DNA from: Ciona savignyi
Taxonomy: Eukaryota; Chordata; Ascidiacea; Phlebobranchia; Cionidae
Reading direction: 5' to 3'
Assembly: GCA_000149265.1 (NCBI GenBank)
Contig: CH002962.1
Location: forward strand, 448,270 to 512,269
Length of the DNA: 64,000 bases
A program made the translations under genes and the position numbers. Of the stretch, positions 11,001-23,039 are shown in pieces (position 1 is the stretch's first letter; each line of letters begins with the position of its first letter). The notes beneath the pieces are model-generated. The model was given only the letters and a program-made list of their open reading frames with translations. It had not been told where the DNA came from and searched no databases.

Positions 11001-12254
11001 TAGCATGGACTGCAATAGATGTATCTTTAAAAAAATTAGGATGGTTTTCCTTTAAAAAACAATTAAAGAATCAATATTTGCTGACTTATATTACTTAAAT
11101 ATTTTACGGTAACTGTCCAATGCCTTAGCAATATTGTAACTTGATTAATTTAGCTTTTCCATACTTCTATCTCTTTAACACTTTGTAAATCACTGTTATA
11201 TATTCATTATGCATTTTGTTTGTTTTCTTTTTTGAGGGTTTTGTTAAAGTTTTTTTTTGTCATTGTAACGTTTTTGCACAAACTTTTCACACTGCTATTC
11301 TGTTTATCTCTTATTTATTTATCTTTATATTTTAATTTACATTTATTATAAGGTGGCACCTGCTTCGATAACCGCATGGTTTCTCGGTGTCTCCTTGTTA
11401 AACTTCAGTTTAATTTATTTTCGTATTGTTATTACTTTGTTTTTGTGCGTTTAACAAATAAAATATGTTTGATTGATTGTTAGTGCTGCCCCAATATGTC
11501 CTTCACCATAATGATTGTCCTCATGAGTTATTTTTCGATCCGAGTATAAATCCTTTAAAGTGGACTTTCTCACTCATGACAATAATAACGATGAATACTG
11601 TACTTCCACTTAAATAAATACAAATATTAAACTTGAAAGTTTCAACCATGTCCAACTGGTGTCATAGACATCTAATAAAATAGATCGTTTTAAACAAAGT
11701 CATAAAGGTCCTAACCGGCATGAACGTGTTCGGTTTCAAAAAGTTGACATCACTCGTAATTAGCTAGCTGTTGTTTGTTTCTTTGTGGTATCCGATATAT
11801 AGCAAGCGTGTGTGTGTGGACTCGGTCTATAAAAAACGACTGATTCCTTGTATTATTCTATCTTTCCCAACAAGATTTCGAAAACTTAACGGTCCACTAC
11901 AAATAACATAATCTACTAAAACTGTAATCACGCGCAACACATTGTAATAAAATTCGACAACGGGAGCGAGGTAATCTGACGATGACCGGTGTGATAATTA
12001 TGATTTCATGTTTTTTATTTTATTTATTCCTGCGTAATTTTCGTTCCACGCAAGTCCGGAATTTAACATATTGTAAGAAGTCTGCTTTCACGCCTCATAA
12101 ATACAGAAATGAAATGAATTAATGAGTTTAACTTTCTAGAGGTGTTAATTTATATGTTTTAGCTATACCATCGTTTATTTAGGAAATAACCGAGGAAAAC
12201 TCAACTTAGATCCAAGAATATAAGAACGACTGTCGTTTTATCACATTTTCGAAG

Positions 12255-12545
12255 GAAAAGAGAGGGATATTTATGTTTATCCCCATGAATGGGAAAACCA
12301 AGGGGGTTTACACACAGGCAATCGTCAGATCACTTCGCGCCCAGCGTCGGACTACGGGAGCTATTGCAGTGTGTTGTGTATATGATTTACACGTTCCTTC
12401 CATTTATTTGAACCCATTAATCCGCTGGGTTCGGGCAATATCCGTTAAGTGCCCAGCTACCAGTTTCGAACCTGGACACAACCGACTAGCTAGCGACCAG
12501 TTTCGACCTGCAACCCTTCGACTAAAAGGCGACTAACTAAACTAA
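12255..12545 (-). repeat. tRNA-derived SINE, family A
   Basis: On the minus strand it starts with a tRNA-like head containing a B-box-like GGTTGCAGG...CGAAACTGG, then a core (GTTGTGTCC...GGCACTTAACGG), and ends near a tail reading GGGATAAACATAAATATCC. The same arrangement recurs at 4393-4665, 18728-19020, 24757-25045, 35914-36160, 45402-45690 and 50850-51130. It resembles the composite SINEs described from Ciona, but that name is not confirmed here. Confidence 0.75.
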
Positions 12546-13844
12546 TTTGTAGGACTAAGAAATTTTTTGGTCGATATTCATTGTTTTTTTAATATCTTAA
12601 AATTTTATAGTATGGTTAACTTTAAATTTTAAAGAGATATTGGAAGTAAACAAAAATACGACCAAAAATACGTAAATCAATATATCCCAGATTATCACGA
12701 TTAGCCTGCCCGCAATATTATTAAAAAAAAAACAATTTATTATAGTACAATATTTCCATGTGTATAAAACAGCTGGTCACTCAACACCTGTATTAATGGA
12801 TAAAAAAATATTTTGAACAAAAATGCAGACATCCAATACCCATTTAAACGTTTTTTAGCAAATCTCTTTAAAATCAACCACACACGAGCACGAAAGAAAT
12901 TTTTTTTTATGTAAAATCAATTCCCAAAAACTAGATCAAGTACATAATTAGCAAATTTTGATTGTTTTTTTTTTGTAGTCCAACGTGAATACATTTTTTT
13001 CTGAAAAAGGGTATATTAAGTTTGAATAAGTAATTTAGGAACCCATTAGTGAATACATGCAGAAAACATATAGTGCAGTAAAAAATAGGTTTGTATAATA
13101 GTGGTTAATACTTACACGTGGTTGAGACTATACAAGTACTATATACGTAAGTTAACTTGGTAACAGCACAATATCTTGTAAAGGCGAGATAGTTTTTAAT
13201 GGATTATAAAAACAAAAACCGTTATACCATTTTGCAGTGTTTAATTGCTTTTTTGCGACTAACATAATTGTTGATATTTTTAGGCCACCTACGTGCTACT
13301 CATTATGAAACAGAAATAAAACCAATATGATTTCCCCAACCACGAAAATATGTATACATAAGTAATTGATAAATCTTGCGTATCGCAATCAAACAAATCA
13401 CTCGTAGTTGTGCTTAAATAACTTATTTATTATATAAAAAAAATAACACAAACGTAACAAAAATTTATATTTAAAGGAAAATCTTTTAAATATAAAATAA
13501 CAAATTAAAAGAAAAAGAAATCGAAACAGATGAACAAGAAAGGTGATTGATTACGCAAAAATTGAATAAAAGAGTTCTAAAACTACATGGGCCTAGTCAA
13601 ATCTTAGGTATATGATTTGCATTAAAATACCTATTTTTAAACTTTTGATAAAGTAGTATAAGGTACAAAATAAAGTGATTAGTTCAAGTAATAAATAAAT
13701 TATTCGTTAAAAAATACAAAACAGAATTTAAATGATTAATCTTTTCAAATAAAGCAAACTTTTCAACCTTTTAATAGTTTGCAATATGAGGGCGATAAAT
13801 TCAGCGGCAACAAAGTGAAATCATATATAAGCTCCGGTTTAAAG
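12546..13844. other. AT-rich noncoding stretch
   Basis: 1.3 kb of very AT-rich DNA with long A and T runs, between a SINE and the first cystine-knot-like paralog. No exon, RNA gene or recognisable repeat was found. Confidence 0.5.
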
Positions 13845-14367
13845 TCAGTTATGAATTTTTTTGTTTGTACAATAGCAATCAACTGGATAGCGGATGGTGT
13901 GTTGGGTCCCAGGTTCATCACGAAGAGTAATATTATCGCTTTGGTATTGGATCACAGTTTTCCCTTTTTTTCCATTGCAGCCACATTTTTTTCGGCATAT
14001 CACCGTTTTGAACAAGCTGCCTTCGAGTATGTTTGTACACTGGAGTGTTAGCATGTCGTACTTGACCATCTTGCCCTTGATGCGTCCAACCAGGGCTACA
14101 TCGCAACCCAGTTGGTCGAACATTAGTCTGGGATTGATAAAAAATAATATTAATTAATAAAAATAAGACGGATCAGTATTGGGGAGCCAGGAGTTTTCGG
14201 TTCGAATCCCAGCTTGTGGTAAGAGGTCGAGAAATAAGTACGCGGCAAAATAAAGTTTTTACTTACCTCTTTGTTTCTTTATCGAGTTTCGAGCGGTTGA
14301 TATATTTATTCAACAATTTCCTTTTTGCAGAACAGACGTCTGTTAGTAAAGCCACAGCGAGTAGAGT
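13845..14367 (-). CDS. Secreted cystine-knot-like protein, copy 1 (5' end missing)
   Basis: Two visible exons, 14367-14267 and 14127-13845, with matching phase and GT-AG borders. They align exon for exon with the two plus-strand copies at 20.3 and 26.4 kb; the upstream exon is again 101 nt. It encodes a hydrophobic signal-type stretch (LLAVALL...CSA), then the motifs LNKYI and KLDKE, then the Cys-rich domain with C-x3-C-x-C (CRKKCGC) and a terminal C-x-C (VDCYC). There is no in-frame ATG at the place where the other copies have Met; here the codon is ACT. In the other copies a 15-nt exon supplies the first Met, and the matching exon here would fall upstream, plausibly inside the N gap at 14611-15466. 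It has the same seven domain cysteines as the other copies. Function unknown; either a partial view of an intact gene or a 5'-truncated copy. Confidence 0.7.
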
Positions 14368-14610
14368 CTGTGGAATATGTTGTATAAATTAGAGTAAAAA
14401 AATTTAATCGAATTTTACTTTCGCATGGTCGATAATACTGTTATACAAAAAGCGATGACGTTATGGAATAGTTTGCAGAACTTTTATGTAAAGCCTTCGT
14501 TGTAAGGTAAGCAGCAGAGTGAAAAAAATGATGACTGCTATGTCTAACAGTCTGGCTAAAATCGATGCTCATTTGAACACTATTGTTTTTGTAGACTACT
14601 TTGATCTAAC

Positions 14611-15466
14611 NNNNNNNNNNNNNNNNNNNNNNNNNNNNNNNNNNNNNNNNNNNNNNNNNNNNNNNNNNNNNNNNNNNNNNNNNNNNNNNNNNNNNNNNNN
14701 NNNNNNNNNNNNNNNNNNNNNNNNNNNNNNNNNNNNNNNNNNNNNNNNNNNNNNNNNNNNNNNNNNNNNNNNNNNNNNNNNNNNNNNNNNNNNNNNNNNN
14801 NNNNNNNNNNNNNNNNNNNNNNNNNNNNNNNNNNNNNNNNNNNNNNNNNNNNNNNNNNNNNNNNNNNNNNNNNNNNNNNNNNNNNNNNNNNNNNNNNNNN
14901 NNNNNNNNNNNNNNNNNNNNNNNNNNNNNNNNNNNNNNNNNNNNNNNNNNNNNNNNNNNNNNNNNNNNNNNNNNNNNNNNNNNNNNNNNNNNNNNNNNNN
15001 NNNNNNNNNNNNNNNNNNNNNNNNNNNNNNNNNNNNNNNNNNNNNNNNNNNNNNNNNNNNNNNNNNNNNNNNNNNNNNNNNNNNNNNNNNNNNNNNNNNN
15101 NNNNNNNNNNNNNNNNNNNNNNNNNNNNNNNNNNNNNNNNNNNNNNNNNNNNNNNNNNNNNNNNNNNNNNNNNNNNNNNNNNNNNNNNNNNNNNNNNNNN
15201 NNNNNNNNNNNNNNNNNNNNNNNNNNNNNNNNNNNNNNNNNNNNNNNNNNNNNNNNNNNNNNNNNNNNNNNNNNNNNNNNNNNNNNNNNNNNNNNNNNNN
15301 NNNNNNNNNNNNNNNNNNNNNNNNNNNNNNNNNNNNNNNNNNNNNNNNNNNNNNNNNNNNNNNNNNNNNNNNNNNNNNNNNNNNNNNNNNNNNNNNNNNN
15401 NNNNNNNNNNNNNNNNNNNNNNNNNNNNNNNNNNNNNNNNNNNNNNNNNNNNNNNNNNNNNNNNNN
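14611..15466. other. Assembly gap (N)
   Basis: 856 undetermined bases. Open frames that run through it are artefacts. It lies just upstream of the minus-strand cystine-knot-like copy and may hide that gene's first exon and promoter. Confidence 1.
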
Positions 15467-18400
15467 CAAAGAAAATTCAGTTTTTATATCGGCCGCCATT
15501 TTCAGTTTCCTCTATATGAATTGTTGGTTTAGCGAAGGACAATATTTGCACACAGCTTGCGGGTTTAATACGATACCAACCTACTTAATATGGCCATGCA
15601 GCAACTGCAAGTTGCACAGACAACAACCGTCTTATTGTGAAAACTTGGGGAATTCTCATCAAAACCAAAATCCTAAAAACCCTGTCATTCATATTGATTG
15701 TCGGTATTTCGAGACCAAATTTTAATAGAATTTGTTAATGTAAAGAACAAAGTAATAAACGTATATACTCGTAAAAAACAAATTACCTCCGGTATATACC
15801 TAAAATATAAAATCTAGACACAACTAGAGAGTGTCACCCACATGTTACCCCTTTTCCCCACATCTATATAGCAAGTATGTAATTCGTGTTTTTTACGCCC
15901 ACTGTAAAAACAAATTAAACAATGTTTCCATCGAGTTAAACATCTTGGAGATGTTTGCATTTTGTCTTCGTTTTTATTGTTGTTTTTTTATGACAACGTG
16001 GATACGTCATGCAGAATACATGATTATCAAATTTGGATTCGGTGGAACCAATTAGTTTCCGCTTGCGGCAACAAAACTATACACACTTTATAAAGTGTAT
16101 GTAAGATATACCAAGTGTACAAGAGTGATTAGGTAACTAGGGAACCTGGTCATTTCTGCATTCTATGTTCTAAATAATAACACACAAAGTACAACATTTA
16201 TTTTACAAGATAACGACAAGATAGCCAAAACATGTGTAGGGAATTTGCGGCCTGTGTTATCTGAGAATAAAAGCACCTTTCGTGAGCTGTCGGATTGCGA
16301 GAGTCGTATGAGCTAAAAAACTGTTAGCTGGGGTCTTTAGGTCAGGTCAAGTGCCAGACATAGACACCAAGTACAAATCGCCTGGAACCCGACACTGGTG
16401 GAACCCTGATGTGATTGACACTCATGTTTATTTCCAACGAAAAATTGTTGGCGACACAATCAATCGGGCTTGCATCCATCGACCACAGTTTGGCATTATT
16501 GTTCAAGCGAGTTGCTTTTCGGGCCGGGTACTTGGCCGAAGCGTAGACTCAGCGGAAAGTCCAGCACAGAAAGCGTCCTGGAGGAGGGCGAGAGGCATTC
16601 ACATCGCCACCCATTCGCCGTGATGGTGTTGACAGATCGCTGCTGACTGTCGCAGTTGTTCAGCTTTTTGCGAAAAGATTGGTGGAAAATGTGAATATGG
16701 TGTTGACTATTTATTATTACATGAGTATCGTCTATAGTGGCCTACTTTTTATGAGTATTTTATGTCCGGTTTATTATTGCGTGTCGAATGCTCCAAGTTT
16801 TATACGATCATGATTTATTTTATGTATAGCGTGCTTTGTATCCGAATAATGCTTTGGTTGGATTTTTCGCCCTCTACATGGACCACCAGCAAAATGTTTT
16901 GGATAGCGAATAACCCGACTAGTTATTTTATAGGCCCTTGAGCAGCCCTTGTGCATTTTATTTTATAGATACATCAATTCCCTACAATGATTTATTGATC
17001 CCAAAGTGAATAAATAGTTTGAAAGATTAAACATTTTCGGCCAAGGGAAAATATGTAGTTTCGCGGACTATCTATTTTTGTGTGCAGTATACGAGCTTCG
17101 TTAAAATAAGTCCTGACGGCACACAGCTGTGTTTTGTACCAAATTCTTCCCTCATTTTTTGTATCATGCGTGTACCGGCTTTAATCCCCGATCGGGCTCA
17201 ATGCTTCTGCTATATACGGTGTCGAGCTGGCTGTTTTGTGTAAATTATTATTTCATTGGTACCAAAAACATGTTCTGGAATGCGGACCTAAACAATTTAT
17301 GTCCAACCAATTAGTTGAACTGTATGTATTTCACTCTGTCAGTTTATGAACGAATATAAATAGAAACCCTTCCGTGAGGTATCGGGTCGCGAGAGTCATA
17401 TCAGCGAAATACTCCAAGCTGTGGAATCGCCTGACCAGATTTTGCGCCAAGCAATAAGCACAATACCAAACTTTTTTTTGACGAAACTCTACACGTGCAA
17501 AATAGAATAGGCAATCATGTTTTATTCTCGAGAATGTAAAACTCGGATGAGTTAACGCAATCTTCAGAATATTAGCGAATGCATAAGGGAAGAATTATCA
17601 AACAGGTTATGGTCAGATTACATCGCGCACGCTGTCCGTTTATACCGAAGTTATTGAAATGTGATGTGTACGGGTTTGGACCTTTATTTGGTTTTTACTA
17701 ACACTTACCAAACCTTAAAATTCGCACCCATTGTATTAGGTGGTAATTTGTCATTGCTGATTTTAAACTTTTGTGTTGGTTAAAATATATTTATGTTAGG
17801 ATTTTGTCTCATGTTAGGATTTGTCTTATAATAATAGGATGTGCTTGTTTTATTTCCGTGGATGGGTATAAGCCCACCGCCTGGTTACTGTACCAAATGC
17901 AAGTGTGTGTACTACTAGGTTGAAGAGGTGTTCTTAAAGCGCGACCTTGTGCATAAGGCTTCCGACTGGTTTCCATTTAAAAAACATTTTGGTTGCCGGG
18001 AAATCGTTACCGTTTGGGATAACTAGCCGTGAAAGTTAAATGGACAAAAATACTAATGTTAAATCATGCTTTTTTAATATAGTAAAAATCAACAGATAGC
18101 CAAACAACCTGTTAGTTTATATCTATTCCAATGTTTTATTCTTTTTTATTTTGTTTGAAATTTGTTAAACGACACGACAAAAGTATAAAGTTAAAGGATA
18201 AGACTATAGCACCTCTGCTTTTTATTTATAAGTCTTGTTCGCGGATTGTTGTGGCCGTTGTGGGGGTATAGGTGCATTTGGCTGCTGCTCGTCGCTTGGC
18301 CGAAAGTTTACCTTGGGCTATCTTTTTCGTTTCAATATTTGGTGGCTAATACTGATGTCTAATATAGACTAAATACATATAGATCACGCTGCAAGATTTT

Positions 18401-18473
18401 AATTGTAATCGGCATGTTTTTACGTTAGTTCATTCTGCTAGTTGTTAGTAAACACCAAAAGTAAAATAAGAGT
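15467..18473. other. Noncoding region with weak internal repeats
   Basis: 3 kb without a supportable gene. A similar block occurs twice, at about 16270-16330 (CGTGAGCTGTCGGATTGCGA) and 17350-17420 (CGTGAGGTATCGGGTCGCGA). A partial family-A SINE fragment is at about 17590-17705. An open frame at 16351-16623 is more GC-rich than its surroundings but matches no recognised family and has no splice partners. Confidence 0.45.
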
Positions 18474-18727
18474 GATAATAGGAAACCAGGAACCCATTTT
18501 TATGTGGCATATAGTAACGAAATGTGGAACCATTATCGACTCCATAAATCGTTGGGCATCATATGTAGAACAAGTGGCGTATTAGTAAACCGGTAACTGC
18601 TTTGTAATAGTAGTACGGGAACCCAAGGTTAAAGATTCTAAAAATGACCTTAAATTTATTTAACTAAACATCGATACTGGTAAAGAATTTTGCAGCAGGT
18701 CAAATTACTTTCGGGTGCACCATCAGC

Positions 18728-19020
18728 TTAGGATAGGATAAAATAGGATATTTATGATTATTCTGTGAATGGAAAAACGCAAGCGGCGTTATCACACGGA
18801 CAATCGCCATATTACCTCGCGCTCACTGTTGGGTTAGCGAAAATATTGCGGTGTGTTCAGCATGATTGAGACGTTTTATTAATTTTGTTGAGCTCATTTT
18901 TTCATTGGGTTCAGGCAGAGTCTGCTAAGTGCCATGTCCATAAGGGCACAACTAACTAGCTGGCGACTACTTTAAACGTGCAACCCTTCGGTTAAAATTC
19001 CAAACACTAACCCATCAAGC
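18728..19020 (-). repeat. tRNA-derived SINE, family A, in left duplicate
   Basis: Minus-strand copy. It is shared at the corresponding place in the right duplicate (24757-25045), so the insertion predates the duplication. Confidence 0.7.
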
Positions 19021-20178
19021 TAAAAAGTCGGACAATACTTATTGTCCACTCAGAAGATTGGTTAATATCATATTTTTAGGTTAAATTTAAAACAGCTTCC
19101 GTGCACGAGAAAATTTGTTTTTATTAAACAATTGTCCGTAATAATTTTCAACGATAAAAACAACAGATGCGCTGAAATTATAATCAAATAATTTCAAACT
19201 AAACTATTTACAATGCAGTGAAAATTCACTGGTCGTGATTAGTGAAAGAAAGATATGACTGGTACGTCACACTTCATAATGAAAATCTTATTTCCCGGGC
19301 ATACTACCATTTTATTCATATCAAATGCTCATACAATTTTTCGGTGTACACACGTTTGATGATAATGTGCAGAAAATCGCCCGTTTAATATAAACTAATC
19401 ATGTAATGACGTAAAAATAAAAAATGGAAATCGCGTCTGTTGAAATGAAACAATGTTGTTGTTTGAAAAACAAGGAATAAAACATTGTTGGTGTAAATGA
19501 CATTATGGCTTTATTCTCAAATTCCAAGATTTCTGCAATTTAAGGTGTGATTTAATACTTAAATGTATATAAAATATGTAATATTGTCGGGGATTTTCAT
19601 TAAGGTTTTTAATATTTTTTCTTGTGAATGTCTATGTGATTAAACAATACTAAATAAAAATTATATTTTTTTGTTCTCTTATGATGTTGAAATACCCAAT
19701 TTTAACGAAATTTAAAGTAATTTCGACTGATCGGAATATTACAAGTTGGACCATTTACTACATAATGATCACGAGGTGATTGGACACTAAAATTTACGAC
19801 ATAATTGGAGAATGTTTATCTATGCCACCAAATTGTTTTATGTTGCCTTTTCCACGCAGTGTTTTTAAATATCCATTAGGTGGGTTTTATTTGATACAAG
19901 TCCCTATAGCCCAAAGAAAAATGCTATTTTTTCCTTGTAAGATATCAGGTATATACATTCGTCAACCAAAGGGAATTTCGGTAAAAAAGAACGTACATTT
20001 TTGTGTTTGTGAGACCCATAAAACTGATGGGCTTAAGCGATGATTGGTAAATACCGGTAGATTGCCAAGTGAAACAAACAGACCAAATTACAAAGCCTAC
20101 ATAAACATCATCAGGTGTAACACTGCTTACCGTTTATTTTAAGCACTTGGAAAATGTTAAAATTACTTAAAGCCCCCG

Positions 20179-20235
20179 ATTGGGGTTTAACGGTGGTTTA
20201 TTCGGTAGTTGCTAGATACAGACTACACTATATAA
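20179..20235 (+). promoter_or_regulatory. Candidate core promoter of cystine-knot-like copy 2
   Basis: An inverted CCAAT box (ATTGG at 20179-20183) lies about 50 bp ahead of a TATATAA box at 20229-20235, which is about 85 bp upstream of the first ATG. The same pair, in the same order and at nearly the same spacing, is kept in the right duplicate (26272-26276 and 26322-26328). Confidence 0.55.
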
Positions 20236-20320
20236 CCAATGACACGGGTATTTGGTTTTATAATTCGAATTTTGACCATACTGCACCTATTAAGAAATTA
20301 TTCATAAAATTCCTGCAAAA

Positions 20321-21020
20321 ATGAAATTTCATCTTGTAAGTATGACAAGATTTAGTGCACGTTATTCTAGACAGCATATAGCCACCAAGTTTAATATATT
20401 TATTACATGTGAATGAAGGGATAAAATAACGAAACAGTATTAACAGCCATACCGTTAAATAATAATTATAGAAAATCTGAGTAGAATAATGTTTATCTTC
20501 AACTTATGTTAAACAGATGCTATTGATGGCTGCTTTTTTATTGGGCTATTCTACTGCTCGGAGCGTTACACTGAATAGGTATATCAGACTTGGACAACTT
20601 GATAAGGAATCAAAAATGTAAGTGAAAAAGGTTCTTTATTTATTACCCGGGAATTAAACCATGATTCCTGGTTCTCCAACTCTAGTGAAAATTCAAAATA
20701 ACTGGTTTTTACACAAGATCCACAGCTCCTTATAATCATCAATTAATCACAGAATACTATTTGAACAACTGCATTGCAATGTCGCCCGAATTGGTTCCAG
20801 TAAACCTGGGATTGTCAGATACGAAATGTTAAGGCTGCGGTGTCCCAATCTTATCGGTGGCAGCTTGTTCAAAACGGTGATATGTCCAAGAACATGTGGC
20901 TGCGGTACATTTGTCGGGAAAACTGTGATCCAATACAAAAGCGAGAATATTACTCTTCGAGATGAACCAGGGACGCAACACACCATCCGCTATCCAGTTG
21001 ATTGTTATTGTAGAAACTAA
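20321..21020 (+). CDS. Secreted cystine-knot-like protein, copy 2
   Basis: Three exons: 20321-20335 (a 15-nt coding microexon, MKFHL), 20517-20617 and 20753-21020, all with GT-AG borders and agreeing phases, giving 127 residues. A signal peptide of about 19 residues (hydrophobic LLMAAFLLG, cleavage near STA) precedes a short linker (LNRYIRLGQLDKE) and a compact Cys-rich domain. The seven domain cysteines are one in LHCNV, one in LRC, C-x3-C-x-C (CPRTCGC) and a terminal C-x-C (DCYC). C-x3-C followed by a final C-x-C is the layout of cystine-knot growth factors such as the CTCK/DAN class; assignment to that superfamily is inference. The odd cysteine count would allow a disulfide-linked dimer. 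An ATG also begins the second exon, so a start there is possible. No close named relative was recognised. Confidence 0.82.
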
Positions 21021-22010
21021 AACATGTCGTAACCAACCACAACCCCATACCGTTTGTCATTTATCATTTACCATTTCTTATAGTAGGTTACTCATTGAGG
21101 TTTATTTTTATACGTTTTTATATTCGATGACCCTATGGTTTCTGATTTATTATATATATTTGTATCGTTTTCTGTAAGGATTTCGACAAGCTTTATGTTT
21201 TCTTTTTATTTTCTTATTATTTATTTTTTCTCACCATTTTGATAATAAATAATATATAGCAAAAGTGGGCCATTATGATAAGCGAGATGAGTTGATTAAT
21301 TAGACGAGAACGACCACAGTGTTTCAGTAAATTTTAAACAATGAAAGCAGAATAGCTTATTACTTGTGAGTGCAATAAAATGGCGAGGGTAACTTATGGT
21401 CACGTGATTAGCTAGAACTTAAATGAAAGGGTATTTCAGCGCAAAATGGCATTTTAAAAAACATAAATGGAAAGTTTGTAATTGTATATATAAATACCTT
21501 GCAAAGTGCCATATAGTTGAAATAATACTACATATTAATCATGAGTTTATTTAACTATTTGCAAAATGTATGTTCTTTGTCTTTGTTTTTATCAAGAGAT
21601 AGAGTGTCATAATTTGTAGACTACCAATGGCGATTTAAGAGTTGTAGATATTAACAATTACGTATAGTTAATAAATGAGAAAGACTTGACCGGTGCAGAA
21701 TCTTCTGGTTTATTTACAGCTCAATTTCACCACTGCGTAAAGGGAAAATACATTTGTGATATCTAAGTCTTTATTAACTAAACTAGAGATCAAGGCTTTT
21801 ATATAAATTGGGAAAAGCTAAGCATTGACCCAGGACACCATTTTTTGGGTTTTAGTTATTTTAGATCGTTCATCCCTTGTTTAACAAATCACATTTCGGT
21901 TATTAAACTTTGATTATTCCAATTGTATCTGTATCTGTATGTTGTTGTGTATTTTGAATCATCGACAATAAAAAATACTTAAATAATGGAACACTTTAAT
22001 TAAGTAATGG

Positions 22011-22131
22011 ATTATACGGTCGTCTGGACAAGTAGTTAACGCGACCGATACATATACCTACTCATATATACAAACAACGGTCCAAGTGACGAGCCCAGCA
22101 TGGTTTCGAAACTTGACTCGATAAAAAATAA
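22011..22131 (+). repeat. tRNA-like short repeat, family B
   Basis: Plus-strand block with an A-box-like GTAGTTAACGCGACCG and a B-box-like GGTTTCGAAACTTGAC. A close relative is on the minus strand at 37138-37250, and a partial head is at about 52095-52150. It differs from family A in both boxes and spacer. It does not fold as a functional tRNA, since the gap between boxes is too long and no acceptor stem is evident. Confidence 0.6.
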
Positions 22132-23039
22132 GTAGGCTAATGGATTTATAAACCGGTAACTAATTTTAGCGGAAAGAAAACCATTACCGGTAACTAACTT
22201 TAGAAGTAAAATTATTGACGCGTTTAAAACAGCTTAAAAACAGCAAAGGTAGAATAAGAGTGATAGTTTACTTTTTTTGCCCCAGTATTTAAAAATGGCA
22301 AGCGAATAAAATAACGACACGGGAACAGGAATAAACGGTAAAACTTAACAGTCGAAAGAACAATAGTAAGCAGACAAAATTTAATTAAAACCAAACGATA
22401 TAAAGCCCTGAAGAAGAGTGTGCGGTAAAGCGCGACCAGTACTGAGAGGGCCGGCTTTATAGGAGAAGGTGTGGCCTGAAAGCGTGGACCAGAGTGGAAA
22501 AAGAAAAAACCTAAAATGAAATTCCACTAATGTCAGATGATACTATTAGTTTCAAGCACACTTACCGGGGCATATTTACATAAAATATTGTCATTATAAC
22601 ACACAAATTGCATAACACTAATGCATTAGATTTGATACTTATTTAGAAGTGTGAAAAGGAGCACTATAGTAGTGCACCATAAATAACAAAAAAGAACAAA
22701 ACAATTAAAATGGTAAAATAAATAAATAATAAATAAGAAAAATAAATATATAACTAGATGAGTGCCAACCACGTGTTTAACAACCACTATTTGTAAAACA
22801 CATGTGGTATGCCATATATACTACAGGGTCCCTAACCACAATTTGTATTTTATACACTGAGTACGTAGTTTGTTTCTGCAAGCATAAACGCATGGGTCCC
22901 ATAGTTATCCAACCAAACTTCCTTTCCATGTGTAGTTAAAAAAAGAATAAATGTCCTAAATTTACGAACATTTTACCACATATGTTTTAAATTTAAACCT
23001 TCTTTTCAAGCGCTGCAGTAAAATGAAACTAAATTCCCA

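Larger units (their letters stand above)
9554..12254. other. Repeat-rich noncoding region
   Basis: 2.7 kb without a supportable gene. It contains three stretches of degenerate GTTAGGGTTAG-like repeat (about 9835-9960, 10195-10330 and 10855-10940) and a candidate inverted-repeat element (10371-11000). The rest is AT-rich unique-looking DNA. Short open frames here fall within the repeats and show no protein family signature. Confidence 0.55.
18474..21621 (+). repeat. Segmental duplication, left copy
   Basis: About 3.1 kb that recurs in direct orientation at 24499-27757. Matching landmarks include GATAATAGGAA at both left ends, a family-A SINE, the phrase AAGTTGGACCATTT, a TATA box, three exons of a small secreted protein, and a shared 3' flank ending at TGCAAAATGTATGTTCTTTG. 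The left copy lacks an insertion found in the right copy at about 25780-26000. Confidence 0.9.

Noticed and set aside
14175-14235. Possible tRNA gene with GGTTCGAATCCC
   Set aside because: A B box alone is present; no A box at the right distance and no acceptor stem pairing.
14519-15532. Frames crossing the N run
   Set aside because: They consist almost wholly of undetermined bases.
16351-16623. 90-codon frame, locally GC-rich
   Set aside because: No domain, signal peptide or splice partner; composition alone is not enough.
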